Below are positions 8,261 to 15,781 of a stretch of 51,793 nt of DNA, one piece after another. Made by a program: the position numbers and the translations under genes. The notes beneath the pieces are model-generated. The model ran no database searches. It saw nothing but the letters and a program-made list of their open reading frames with translations, and was not told the origin of the DNA. Numbering within the stretch: position 1 is the stretch's first letter; the number at the start of each line of letters is the position of its first letter. The stretch covers positions 100,655 to 152,447 of the forward strand of contig NZ_BSOB01000025.1 of assembly GCF_030160295.1 (NCBI RefSeq). Reading direction: 5' to 3'. This DNA is from Dyella acidisoli (lineage in GTDB: Bacteria; Pseudomonadota; Gammaproteobacteria; Xanthomonadales; Rhodanobacteraceae).

Positions 8261-9562
8261 TCACTGAGTTTTCAATTGCAGCGCGGGCGTGATGTTGCAG
8301 GCGCGCCATGCCGGCAGCAGTCCGGCGAATAGGCCGGCGATCACGGCCAGCGCAAAAGTGCCTAGCAGCATGGCGCCGTCCATATGAGCCAGATGCGCGT
8401 AGCCATCCGGTCGCCGCCGCACGCTCCACAAGCCGAACTCAGCCAGTGCCAAGCCGAGTAAGCCGCCAGCCAGTCCGACCATGCCGGCTTCGATGCCTAA
8501 CTGCAGAAAGACGTCGCGTCGCCGCGCACCGAGCGCCCGCCTCACGCTGATCTCTCCGTTTCGGCGCAGAAACTTGGCCAACAGCAGGCCGACGATGTTG
8601 AGCATGCACACGCCGAGGAAGCCCAGCGCTAGCCACAGCTGCAGGTGCAGATCGCCAGGCACTACGTGTTGATTGTTCAGCCAGTCCATCAGGCTGTAGA
8701 GCTGCGCATTCACCGGGCGCGGGAAGCGGCCGTGTGCCTGCTGATCGCGCCAATAATCGGCGAGGAAAACTTGATATGCGCGCGCCTTGTCTGCGCTGTC
8801 CAGTTCCACCCAGAACTGCAGCCAGGTGCAATGATCGCTCTTGCGCGCATCGCCGCCACTACCCCAGCACCACATGCGGCCACTGGTAGCGAAGTTCAGT
8901 TCCTGCGCGGTTTGCAGCGGGACGAAGAATTGGTCGACGCTGCCAAATGCGGCGTTGTCGATCTGTGCGTAGAAGGTGGGTTGTGGCTGCCAGTCGTCGA
9001 GCACACCGACGACACGAAAGTCGGTGTTCTTCAAGCGCACGCTGCGCCCGATACTCGCTACGTCGCCGAACAGCTTGCGATTCAACGAAGCATTGAGTAC
9101 GACCACGCGTGCGTGATGGGCATCGTCCTGCACATTCCAGCCGCCGCCGGCGCGAAATGGCGTGCTGAACATCGGAAAGAAATCGGCGGTGACGTAATGC
9201 CCCGATTCGAAAAAGGGACGCAGCGATGCCTGGGCTGGTTGAATCGGCAGGGTTCCCGCTGCCATCGCCGCTTGCCGATCTGCGCGTGCTGTGCGCAGCA
9301 GATACATCGCATCCGTCCAGGTCATGGCGCCATCCGCTGCGCTGTCTTTGGCTTTGACGCGGCTGATCGGATGCGGATCGATCACCGGCACGTATAGGTG
9401 TGCACTGTGGCCAGGCAGCGGATCGCCGGACATCACATGTAGCACGGTGATCATGGTCATGCTGGCGCCAATGCCGAGCCCGATGGCAAGCACCATCAGC
9501 GCCGTGATGATTCTGCTGCGTTTGAAACTAGATAGAGCGAGCAAGGAGTAGTAGCCAAGCAT
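8261..9562 (-). CDS. ABC transporter permease, MacB/FtsX type (first)
   Basis: A 433-residue protein of the same family as the next gene. It has a first membrane helix (about 17-40), a periplasmic MacB-like domain (about 42-285) and three C-terminal helices with the FtsX segment, carrying RRNGEISVRRALGARRRDVF. An AGGGAAA site lies ahead of the ATG. The two permeases differ in sequence, so they probably form a heterodimer. A palindromic stretch at about 9599-9618 and the terminator-like hairpin of the BlaR1-like gene separate it from the upstream genes. No ATPase or adaptor gene is next to it. Confidence 0.88.
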   Translation of the reverse strand: MLGYYSLLALSSFKRSRIITALMVLAIGLGIGASMTMITVLHVMSGDPLPGHSAHLYVPVIDPHPISRVKAKDSAADGAMTWTDAMYLLRTARADRQAAMAAGTLPIQPAQASLRPFFESGHYVTADFFPMFSTPFRAGGGWNVQDDAHHARVVVLNASLNRKLFGDVASIGRSVRLKNTDFRVVGVLDDWQPQPTFYAQIDNAAFGSVDQFFVPLQTAQELNFATSGRMWCWGSGGDARKSDHCTWLQFWVELDSADKARAYQVFLADYWRDQQAHGRFPRPVNAQLYSLMDWLNNQHVVPGDLHLQLWLALGFLGVCMLNIVGLLLAKFLRRNGEISVRRALGARRRDVFLQLGIEAGMVGLAGGLLGLALAEFGLWSVRRRPDGYAHLAHMDGAMLLGTFALAVIAGLFAGLLPAWRACNITPALQLKTQ

Positions 9563-9650
9563 CGTCAGTTTCCCTGTGCGTAAGACGCAGTGCCCTAACC
9601 GCCTACCCAGGTAGGTGGTGGATGCATGTTTGGATGTGTTGCCGAATGGT

Positions 9651-9674
9651 CGGTGCGCATCTCGCTGCGCACCG
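9651..9674 (-). terminator. Hairpin after blaR1-like gene
   Basis: A perfect 9-bp stem (9651-9659 with 9666-9674, loop of six) begins six bases beyond the stop of the BlaR1-like gene. There is no clear T-tract on the minus strand, so it could be a weak terminator or an mRNA-stabilising structure. Confidence 0.45.
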
Positions 9675-9679
9675 ATGTG

Positions 9680-11503
9680 TTACCGATCGGTGGGTTTTGG
9701 CAAATCCTTGGAGATAGCCTCGCCGAGCAACGTGTCTAGCTGCCGGTCCATGTCTTGCGAGCTGAGCTGCTGTTGCTTGGACATGGCTTTTTCGCGCCTT
9801 GAAAGCGCTGTTTCCTGCTTGGACAGCGCAACGGATTCCTGGTCGAGCTCCTTGCTTTCGCGTTGTATTTCGGCCTGCTCGGCGTCGATCCCGCGTAATT
9901 GGCCCTCAAGGCTGGCTTCGTTGCCGGCGTTATTCTGCGATTTCGTTGCTGAGCGCAGGGCTTCACCTTGGGCCTCGATGGCGGCACGGCGGCCCTCCAC
10001 GTCTGCTTGGCGGGATGCAAGCGCGCCCCGCCGCGCGGCCAGCGCGGCCTGTTGTCCGGCAAGCGCACCTTGCTGGCCAGCCAGCTCACCTTGTGCCTGT
10101 GCGAGTTGCGCGGATTGCGCGTAGATGTCCTTCGCTTGGCGGATCACATCGGCATTGTGGATCACATAGGTTTTGTCGTTCCGACGCAGCAACAGCACCG
10201 AACCTTCGGTTTTATGCAGACGCTGCGCCTCGGCAAGGTCTGCCTCGCTACCGTCGACCACTATCGTGTCGCCATCCAGCAGGACGAAGCCGCGTTCTGC
10301 ACCGGCCCGAGTGTCGATATCCACATGGTGGGCATGAGGGCCGAAATCAGCAGGCGCAGGCGGCTGGGGAGGTGGCGCCGGCAGCGGAGGCATTGCCGGT
10401 GGCGGCGGAGGCGGCGGAGGCGGAGCAGGCGGCACATAGGTGTTGGCGCCGGCTGTAGCCGGAGCTTGGGACACTGTGCTTGTTTGCTCCGCATTGGCTG
10501 TGGTCACGCGATAGGGCAGCACACCGACCAAGGCAATCGCCGCGACCAGCAACCAGCTCCGCATGCGCGGCGTCGTTTCACTTTGTTGCAGCATGAGCAA
10601 GCGCCTTTTCAGATTTTGGAAGGTCGAGGAAGCACCGGCGAGACTGGCGTGCATGGGGTCTACTACGCCCAGACGCACCAGCAGATGGCCATAGCAGTGC
10701 GGCGCGGCGCCATGACGCTGCAATACCTGCGCATCGCATGCGGCTTCTCGATATACCGCGTATTCGCGCACCGCCCAGCGCACTAGTGGATGGAAGAAGA
10801 ACAGGCGTTGCGCGATTGCCGGTATCCAGCCCAGCCACAAGTCGCCACGCCGGATATGCGCCAGCTCATGCGCCATTGCCATCGCAAGCTCATCGGCGGA
10901 CAGTGTTTGCTCGGCGGGCAACAGCACTACTGGCCGCCACAACCCGCAGACTTGTGGCGATACGATGGCTTGCGACACGCGCAGCGCCGGCACACGAGGC
11001 ATGCCCAATGCTTGTGCCTGTCGCATGCACAGCGCATGCAAGGCGGTATCGGTGATCGGCTGGGCATGGCGCACCAGGGCACGGCTTTCAAGCCATTGCC
11101 GTATCGCCAGGCACGCCTGCAACAGCACAACGCAAAACCAAGCGATCACGATCGCCAACGGCCATGACCAGGCCGCTTGCTCCACTGCTAAGGACGCAGT
11201 AGGCGTGGCAAGCGTGGCTGCCGCGCCGGTATGTATATGCACATGGGCGGCAGCGTGCTCAATGGACGCAACAGGCATGGATGCTTTGGGTGTCAACCAC
11301 CGCAATTGCACCGGCGTGCTGATGGCTACGCCTAGCACCAGCTGCGCTGCGACCAGCCACCAGAGCATGCAACGCACGGCGGGCGAGAGGCGCGGCAGCA
11401 GGCGTATGACCAGCCACAGCAGCGCGATCAACAAAGCCGCTTGCGCCGATGTCCAGGCGAGGCGGGCGAGCAAGGTATCAGCGAGCGTGCTGAAGGTATG
11501 CAT
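9680..11503 (-). CDS. BlaR1-like M56 family membrane metallopeptidase
   Basis: A 607-residue protein. Membrane helices lie at about 20-37, 43-62, 109-132 and 315-332. The M56 peptidase domain between the third and fourth helix carries HELAH at 212-216 and REAACDAQ near 252-259, with the third zinc ligand. In BlaR1/MecR1 this domain cleaves the BlaI-type repressor after sensing. Here the C-terminal part is not a penicillin-binding sensor. A proline-rich stretch (about 358-383) leads to a 110-residue domain and then a long seven-residue-periodic Q/A/R/E segment (about 465-580), a predicted coiled coil outside the membrane. The signal is therefore probably not a beta-lactam. It starts one base after the blaI-like stop, as a coupled pair. 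Confidence 0.9.
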   Translation of the reverse strand: MHTFSTLADTLLARLAWTSAQAALLIALLWLVIRLLPRLSPAVRCMLWWLVAAQLVLGVAISTPVQLRWLTPKASMPVASIEHAAAHVHIHTGAAATLATPTASLAVEQAAWSWPLAIVIAWFCVVLLQACLAIRQWLESRALVRHAQPITDTALHALCMRQAQALGMPRVPALRVSQAIVSPQVCGLWRPVVLLPAEQTLSADELAMAMAHELAHIRRGDLWLGWIPAIAQRLFFFHPLVRWAVREYAVYREAACDAQVLQRHGAAPHCYGHLLVRLGVVDPMHASLAGASSTFQNLKRRLLMLQQSETTPRMRSWLLVAAIALVGVLPYRVTTANAEQTSTVSQAPATAGANTYVPPAPPPPPPPPPAMPPLPAPPPQPPAPADFGPHAHHVDIDTRAGAERGFVLLDGDTIVVDGSEADLAEAQRLHKTEGSVLLLRRNDKTYVIHNADVIRQAKDIYAQSAQLAQAQGELAGQQGALAGQQAALAARRGALASRQADVEGRRAAIEAQGEALRSATKSQNNAGNEASLEGQLRGIDAEQAEIQRESKELDQESVALSKQETALSRREKAMSKQQQLSSQDMDRQLDTLLGEAISKDLPKPTDR

Positions 11504-11504
11504 G

Positions 11505-11891
11505 TCAGGATTCCTTGCGCCGCGACTGCAATTGCGTCACCAGGGCTTCCAGCTCGGCCAGTTCGCTGTCGCTCACTTCCCCTTTCTGCGACATCCACGC
11601 CACGAAGGGCGAAAGTGAGCCGGACAAGGTCTTCTCGACGAACTGGCCGACCGCGTTGCTCAATGCCTCATTGGGGCCGGTGGTGATGCTGTAGCGATAC
11701 ACACCGTTGAGGTGACGCCGCTTCAGATAGGACTTGGCGCGCAAGCGCTCCATCATCGTTAACACGGTGGAGCGGGCCAGGCCACGCGCTTCGCCGAAAT
11801 CGGCGGCGACTTCGCCCACGGTGGCGTTCTCGTGCTCGGCCAGATAGTGCAGGAGTGCCAGCTCCTGGTCCCCGATGGATGGCTTGGGCAT
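11505..11891 (-). CDS. BlaI/MecI/CopY-family repressor
   Basis: A 128-residue winged-helix repressor. Residues 4-72 form the DNA-binding domain with GEARGLARSTVLTMMERL as recognition region, and the C-terminal helices (80-125) dimerise. In this family the paired M56 peptidase cleaves the repressor to release the promoter. It is the first gene of the two-gene unit. Two dyads of the type GACTACA-N2-TGTAGTC flank the predicted promoter just upstream, so it very likely represses its own operon. The linker residues where BlaI is cut cannot be pinned from sequence alone. Confidence 0.93.
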   Translation of the reverse strand: MPKPSIGDQELALLHYLAEHENATVGEVAADFGEARGLARSTVLTMMERLRAKSYLKRRHLNGVYRYSITTGPNEALSNAVGQFVEKTLSGSLSPFVAWMSQKGEVSDSELAELEALVTQLQSRRKES

Positions 11892-11905
11892 AGCAATCGG
11901 CTCGT

Positions 11906-11921
11906 GACTACAGATGTAGGC
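11906..11921 (-). promoter_or_regulatory. BlaI-type operator O1
   Basis: The dyad GACTACA-GA-TGTAGGC has arms that match six of seven bases and contains the family core TACA-N2-TGTA. It lies between the predicted -10 box and the blaI-like start codon, about 15 bases from the ATG, where binding would block transcription. Confidence 0.8.
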
Positions 11922-11950
11922 ACGCTAACTCTGACTACATCTGTAGTCAA
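11922..11950 (-). promoter_or_regulatory. Predicted promoter of the blaI-blaR1 operon
   Basis: On the minus strand TTGACT (11945-11950) is a near-perfect -35 box. With a 17-base spacer it is followed by TAGCGT (11922-11927), a weaker -10 box. Operator O2 overlaps the -35 and spacer, and O1 lies just downstream of the -10. Confidence 0.65.
11933..11948 (-). promoter_or_regulatory. BlaI-type operator O2
   Basis: GACTACA-TC-TGTAGTC is a perfect 7-bp dyad around a two-base centre, with the BlaI/MecI core TACA-N2-TGTA. It overlaps the predicted -35 box. Its centre is 27 bp from that of O1, so two dimers could bind roughly on one face of the helix. Confidence 0.85.
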
Positions 11951-12082
11951 TAGGCCAAAGGCCTAAGGAATCGTGAATCGCGGACGTCAACCACGACGAC
12001 CAGCACCCTTGAGGTCACACATCCCGCGCATACTTCCGTCCTTGCCGGCATCGTGCCGTCATAGAAGCTAATCGGTGAACCC

Positions 12083-12751
12083 ATGACTCCCCAGGAACAA
12101 ACCCTCCTCGACGATTTCCTTCAGCGCCTGGCCGCCGTCAGCGGCGTAGCTAAAGATGCGCAGGCCGATGCGCTGATCCACCAGCGTCTGGCCAACCAGC
12201 CCGATGCGGTTTATCTGCTTGTACAGCGCTGCCTGCTGCAGCAGCACGCACTGGATGCGGCAAAGGCACAGATCGCGCAGTTGCAGGCGCAACAGGCGGG
12301 TCAGCAGGGCGGTGGCAGCTTCCTTGGCGGCGCCCAGCCCCAGCAGCCCGCATGGGGCGCGAACCCGCCGCCGATCCCGCCGCAGGCAGCTCCAGCGGCG
12401 GCACCGACATGGCGCGAACGTCTGTTTGGCGGCGCGCCGGCTGCTCCGCAGCAAAGCGGTGGTTCGAGCTTCCTCGCAAGCGCGGCCACTACCGCAGCCG
12501 GCGTCGCTGGTGGCATGTTCCTGTTTGATGGCATCGAAAACCTGCTTGGCGGCCATCATGGCGGTGGTTTCTTCGGCGGTGGTTTCGGTGGTGGACAGCC
12601 GGAAGTGATTGAGAACGTCACCGAGAACAACTTCTTCGATAACGGCAACAACAATTTGCCGAACGGTGGCGATCAGGATTTCACCTCCGACAATTTCGAC
12701 GATGCCAATTTCGATAGCAGCAACTTCGACGACGACAACAGTTGGACGTGA
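12083..12751 (+). CDS. DUF2076 family protein
   Basis: A 222-residue protein. The N-terminal 80 residues (MTPQEQTLLDDFLQRL start, then a helical part rich in Q and A) match the DUF2076 pattern. A glycine/proline/alanine-rich middle follows, including an FLASAATTAAGVAGGMFL hydrophobic stretch (about 132-150) and a GGHHGGGFFGGGFGGG glycine-rich stretch. The C-terminus is a low-complexity run of near-repeats of NFDD/NFDS type (about 196-219), strongly acidic and ending in SWT. The function of the family is not established. It is a single gene between the blaI promoter region and a convergent methyltransferase gene. Confidence 0.85.
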   Translation: MTPQEQTLLDDFLQRLAAVSGVAKDAQADALIHQRLANQPDAVYLLVQRCLLQQHALDAAKAQIAQLQAQQAGQQGGGSFLGGAQPQQPAWGANPPPIPPQAAPAAAPTWRERLFGGAPAAPQQSGGSSFLASAATTAAGVAGGMFLFDGIENLLGGHHGGGFFGGGFGGGQPEVIENVTENNFFDNGNNNLPNGGDQDFTSDNFDDANFDSSNFDDDNSWT

Positions 12752-12844
12752 CTACTCGCGTAGGTTGTAAGCGCCCGGGGTTTCAGGCTCTGGGCGTCTT
12801 GATATTCAGATTGTGAAGAGAAGGAGCCCAGTGGCACTCCAAGA

Positions 12845-13708
12845 TCATGGTTTGTGCGCCACGATAATCTGACTCTTAGGCAAGCAGCGATCCAGTGCTT
12901 TCTTGATAAGTAGCCCGTTTTGGCTTTCCAGCAAACTGCCCCAGGCAAAGGCCAGATGATCAAGCACTGGATGACGAGGGGTGAGGCTGGGTTGTGGATC
13001 GCACCACCACAGCCACCACCAGATGGCCCAATATGCGCCATGGCTGGAAACGGTGTCGATCACCAAACCGGCATCTGCCACCATTCGCTGAAATGCTTCC
13101 GGTTCGATAATCCGAATGTGATTAGGATGCTCGAAGTAAGACGGGTGAGCTATGTGTTTTTGCACGCCCTCGCTGAAGGGTGCGGGTACACAGATTAGGT
13201 AGCGTGCGCCCGGCGCACCAATACGTGCCAATTCGGCCATGAACAACGAAGTGTCCTCGACATGCTCTAGCACTTCGTTACAGATGACGCGTGTGCAGCG
13301 ATCGTCGGCAATAGGAAATGGTGTGGCCCTCTGGCAATAAGATTCTACGTGTGGGTCATTCGCCTCCCAAAGTGCGCGGGCTGCATCCAGTGATGCTTTA
13401 TCCGCATCCACAAGGATGACGTGCGCACCGTGGTCCGCGCAGAAGCGGGCATGCGTACCCCTCCCGCATCCGATATCCGCGACGAAATCGTGTGGACCGA
13501 TCGGGAAGCCAGGATACAGCTCATGTGTTGCTTCGTTGAACCAACCGGAAAGTTTGTTATCCCGTAGCGGAACGTCATAGGGATCGAAGTTTTGGGGCAA
13601 CGATGGTGCAGCATTCGAAACGGGTAGGGTTGCCTGTTCGAACAGGGAGTGATCGATTTCATAGGCAATGCGACGGAAAACCTTGGCCAGAAATCTGCGT
13701 GGTGTCAT
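12845..13708 (-). CDS. Class I SAM-dependent methyltransferase
   Basis: A 287-residue protein with a Rossmann methyltransferase core. VADIGCGRG at about 76-84 is motif I. ILVDADKASL (motif II, acidic residue for ribose) comes next, then CNEVLEHVED as the acidic/aromatic motif typical of the methyltransf_11 group. A tryptophan-rich stretch near residues 227-236 (AIWWWLWWCD) and hydrophobic C-terminal segments suggest a membrane or lipid-like substrate, but this is inference. It is downstream of the GNAT gene by 78 bases on the same strand. Sugar or O-antigen methyltransferases have similar features. Confidence 0.85.
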   Translation of the reverse strand: MTPRRFLAKVFRRIAYEIDHSLFEQATLPVSNAAPSLPQNFDPYDVPLRDNKLSGWFNEATHELYPGFPIGPHDFVADIGCGRGTHARFCADHGAHVILVDADKASLDAARALWEANDPHVESYCQRATPFPIADDRCTRVICNEVLEHVEDTSLFMAELARIGAPGARYLICVPAPFSEGVQKHIAHPSYFEHPNHIRIIEPEAFQRMVADAGLVIDTVSSHGAYWAIWWWLWWCDPQPSLTPRHPVLDHLAFAWGSLLESQNGLLIKKALDRCLPKSQIIVAHKP

Positions 13709-13786
13709 TCGTGGCTACCAGTCGATAGGTCGCGGTAGCATAGCCAATCATGTGCGGACTGTCCCTCGAACCACAAAGGCGTGCGC

Positions 13787-14224
13787 TCAGATCGTGGGCA
13801 TCAGTTCTTTGGTGAAGAAAATACGGCTATTGCCGGGCGGATCGCTTGGGAAGCAGCCGTATTCGCGCCAACCATATTTTCGATAAAAGCCGGGCGCCTG
13901 GAAACTGTTAGTGTGCAGCAGGCCGATGTGGCAGCCGCGTCGGCGACCTTCCTCCTCGGCCATTTGCAGCAGCTTGCTACCCAGCCCGGCGCCGCGCATG
14001 GATTCGGGTAGAAAAAATACGTCGATAAAAAGCACTCCGCGCGAGGTGCGGCCATACAGACCACCCAATACTTCGTGTGCAATCGGATCCTTAACCAGCA
14101 ATGCAATCGGTCGCTGATCGTCGATCCCGCTTGCTGTGCGGTTGAATTGATCGAGTTCGCGTCGGATTATCGCCAAATCGACGGAGTCAGGTGTGTCAGT
14201 CAGAACGATGTGTGGCGAGTCCAT
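13787..14224 (-). CDS. GNAT family N-acetyltransferase
   Basis: A 145-residue protein with the GNAT fold. The acetyl-CoA binding motif A reads FLPESMRGAGLGSKLLQMAEEEG (about 71-93 region), with the R-G-x-G-L-G loop. A C-terminal QAPGFYRKYGWREYG block is typical of the GNAT beta5-alpha4 region. The acceptor substrate is unknown. It starts 15 bases after the nrdB stop codon, so it probably shares the nrdB transcript. Confidence 0.88.
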   Translation of the reverse strand: MDSPHIVLTDTPDSVDLAIIRRELDQFNRTASGIDDQRPIALLVKDPIAHEVLGGLYGRTSRGVLFIDVFFLPESMRGAGLGSKLLQMAEEEGRRRGCHIGLLHTNSFQAPGFYRKYGWREYGCFPSDPPGNSRIFFTKELMPTI

Positions 14225-14239
14225 GCCGCCGATTATCCG

Positions 14240-15256
14240 TTAGAACGACATGTCGAAGGCAACCTCGCCTTCCACGCCCACCTGGTACGCCGACACGCGG
14301 CGCTCGAAGAAATTGGTGACTTCCTGCACGTCCTGCAGATCCATGAAGTCGAATGGGTTCTTCGCACCGTATTTCTTCGGCAGATCGAGCTGAACCAGGC
14401 GCTGGTCGGCGCAGTATTCCAAATACTGGCGCATGTCCTTCACCGACAGGCCGGCCACACCGCCGGAAAGCACGTCCTCGGCGAACTGCGTTTCGCAGGC
14501 GATGGCTTCTTCCAGCATCTGCTCGATCTGTGCGCGCATGTCCTCGTCGAACAGATCGGGCTCCTGCGCGCGCACGGTGCGCACTACGTCGAAAGCAAAC
14601 GCCATGTGCCCCGATTCATCACGGAATACCCAGTTGGTACCCGAGGCCAGGCCGTGCAGAAGGCCGCGTGAACGCAAGAAGTACACGTAGGCGAACGCGG
14701 CGAAGAAGAACAAGCCCTCGATGCATGCGGCGAAGCAGATCAGATTCAGCAGGAACTGCCGGCGCTGCTCGCGCGTTTCCAGCCTTTGCAGGTTCTGGAC
14801 GGAGTCGATCCACTTGAAGCAGAACGCACCCTTCTGCTGGATCGAAGGAATGTTCTCGATCGCCGCAAAGGCTTTGTTGCGTTCGTTCGGATCAGGGATA
14901 TAGGTGTCGAGCAGCGTGAGGTAAAACTGCACATGCAGCGCTTCCTCGAACAGCTGTCGCGACAAGTACATGCGCGCTTCCGGTGCATTGATGTGCTGGT
15001 AAAGGTTCAGCACCAGATTGTTCGCCACGATGGTGTCGCCGGTGGCGAAGAAGGCAACCAGGCGATGGATCAGGTGGCGATCCGCGTCCGTCATCTTCGA
15101 CTTCAGATCAGTGACATCGAGCGAGAAATCCACTTCCTCGACGGTCCAGGTGTTCTTGATCGCGTTGCGGTACATCTCGTAGAACTCGGGGTAGCGCATG
15201 GGGCGCAGGGTGAGTTCGAAGCCGGGGTCGAGGATGTGTTGGGGTTGGGGGGACAT
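14240..15256 (-). CDS. nrdB: Ribonucleotide reductase class Ia beta subunit
   Basis: A 338-residue R2 subunit that generates the radical for NrdA in dNTP synthesis. All metal ligands are visible: Asp74 (ATGDT), Glu105 and His108 (EEALH), Glu180 (CIEG), Glu214 and His217 (RDESGH). Spacing between ligands follows E. coli NrdB. Tyr112 stands four residues after His108, the radical tyrosine position, so this is a tyrosyl-radical enzyme even though its EALHVQFYLTLLDTY region resembles the Chlamydia-type R2, where this residue is Phe. The FDMSF C-terminal tail would bind NrdA. It lies downstream of nrdA on the same strand but is separated by 525 bases that carry an antisense GIY-YIG gene and palindromic repeats. 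Confidence 0.96.
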   Translation of the reverse strand: MSPQPQHILDPGFELTLRPMRYPEFYEMYRNAIKNTWTVEEVDFSLDVTDLKSKMTDADRHLIHRLVAFFATGDTIVANNLVLNLYQHINAPEARMYLSRQLFEEALHVQFYLTLLDTYIPDPNERNKAFAAIENIPSIQQKGAFCFKWIDSVQNLQRLETREQRRQFLLNLICFAACIEGLFFFAAFAYVYFLRSRGLLHGLASGTNWVFRDESGHMAFAFDVVRTVRAQEPDLFDEDMRAQIEQMLEEAIACETQFAEDVLSGGVAGLSVKDMRQYLEYCADQRLVQLDLPKKYGAKNPFDFMDLQDVQEVTNFFERRVSAYQVGVEGEVAFDMSF

Positions 15257-15280
15257 GAGAGCCTCGGAGGGTTGCTTAGG

Positions 15281-15376
15281 CCGTCATTCCAGCGAAAGCT
15301 GGAATCCAGTGACTTCCGTTGTGCCGATGATTTGCGTCGGTGAAAGGCTCTGGATCCCAGCTTTCGCTGGGATGAC
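15281..15376. repeat. Inverted pair of palindromic repeats (family A, variant)
   Basis: Two palindromes face each other. TTCCAGC-GAAA-GCTGGAA occupies 15287-15304, and ATCCCAGC-TTTC-GCTGGGAT occupies 15354-15373, each flanked by CCGTCA-type ends (15281, 15376). They are a variant of the family A units at 22697-22778 and 46586-46666. They sit just upstream of nrdB and just ahead of the GIY-YIG gene. Confidence 0.75.
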
Positions 15377-15425
15377 GATCGTGCGGGCTGGTGTGATCGG
15401 GCAAGCTCGAGCAGAGATCGAGCGG

Positions 15426-15731
15426 ATGACTTTTATGCGTGAACGACAACCATGTGTTTATATTCTTGCCAATCGACGAAATGCGACGTTGTACATCGGT
15501 GTTACGTCGGACTTGCCGGGTCGTGTCTGGCAACACAAGCAGAGCATCGCCGAAGGTTTTACCGAACGCTACAGTGTGCATGATCTGGTTTGGTTTGAAT
15601 TGCATGACTTGATGGAGTCTGCGATTGGCCGAGAAAAGGCGATCAAAGCATGGAAGCGAGCCTGGAAAATCGAGCTCGTCGAGAAATCCAATCCGTACTG
15701 GCGCGATCTTTACCTAGAAATCTGCGGCTGA
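15426..15731 (+). CDS. Small GIY-YIG nuclease family protein
   Basis: A 101-residue stand-alone GIY-YIG domain. The first strand reads VYILANR (the GIY position is VYI at 11-13), and the second strand YIGVTSD has YIG intact at 23-25. Arg33, His37 and Glu64 (MESA) are in the expected catalytic places. Such small proteins (YhbQ/UPF0213-like) are predicted endonucleases of unclear role. The start is ATG at 15426, with ATG 15435 as an alternative. It lies antisense between nrdA and nrdB and is bracketed by palindromic repeats on both sides, as if the gene and repeats arrived as one cassette. Confidence 0.85.
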   Translation: MTFMRERQPCVYILANRRNATLYIGVTSDLPGRVWQHKQSIAEGFTERYSVHDLVWFELHDLMESAIGREKAIKAWKRAWKIELVEKSNPYWRDLYLEICG

Positions 15732-15746
15732 TTTGTTTCTTTGCCG

Positions 15747-15773
15747 CCGTCCCAGCGAAAGCTGGAATGACGG
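15747..15773. repeat. Single palindromic repeat after GIY-YIG gene
   Basis: CCGTC followed by CCAGC-GAAA-GCTGG and AATGACGG. It is the same family A variant as at 15281-15376 and closes the right side of the GIY-YIG cassette, 15 bases past its stop and nine bases from the nrdA stop. Confidence 0.7.
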
Positions 15774-15781
15774 GTGTGAGG

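Noticed and set aside
15426..15731. Homing endonuclease inside an intron or intein of nrdA or nrdB
   Set aside because: Both nrd reading frames are complete and uninterrupted; the GIY-YIG gene is in the spacer and on the opposite strand.
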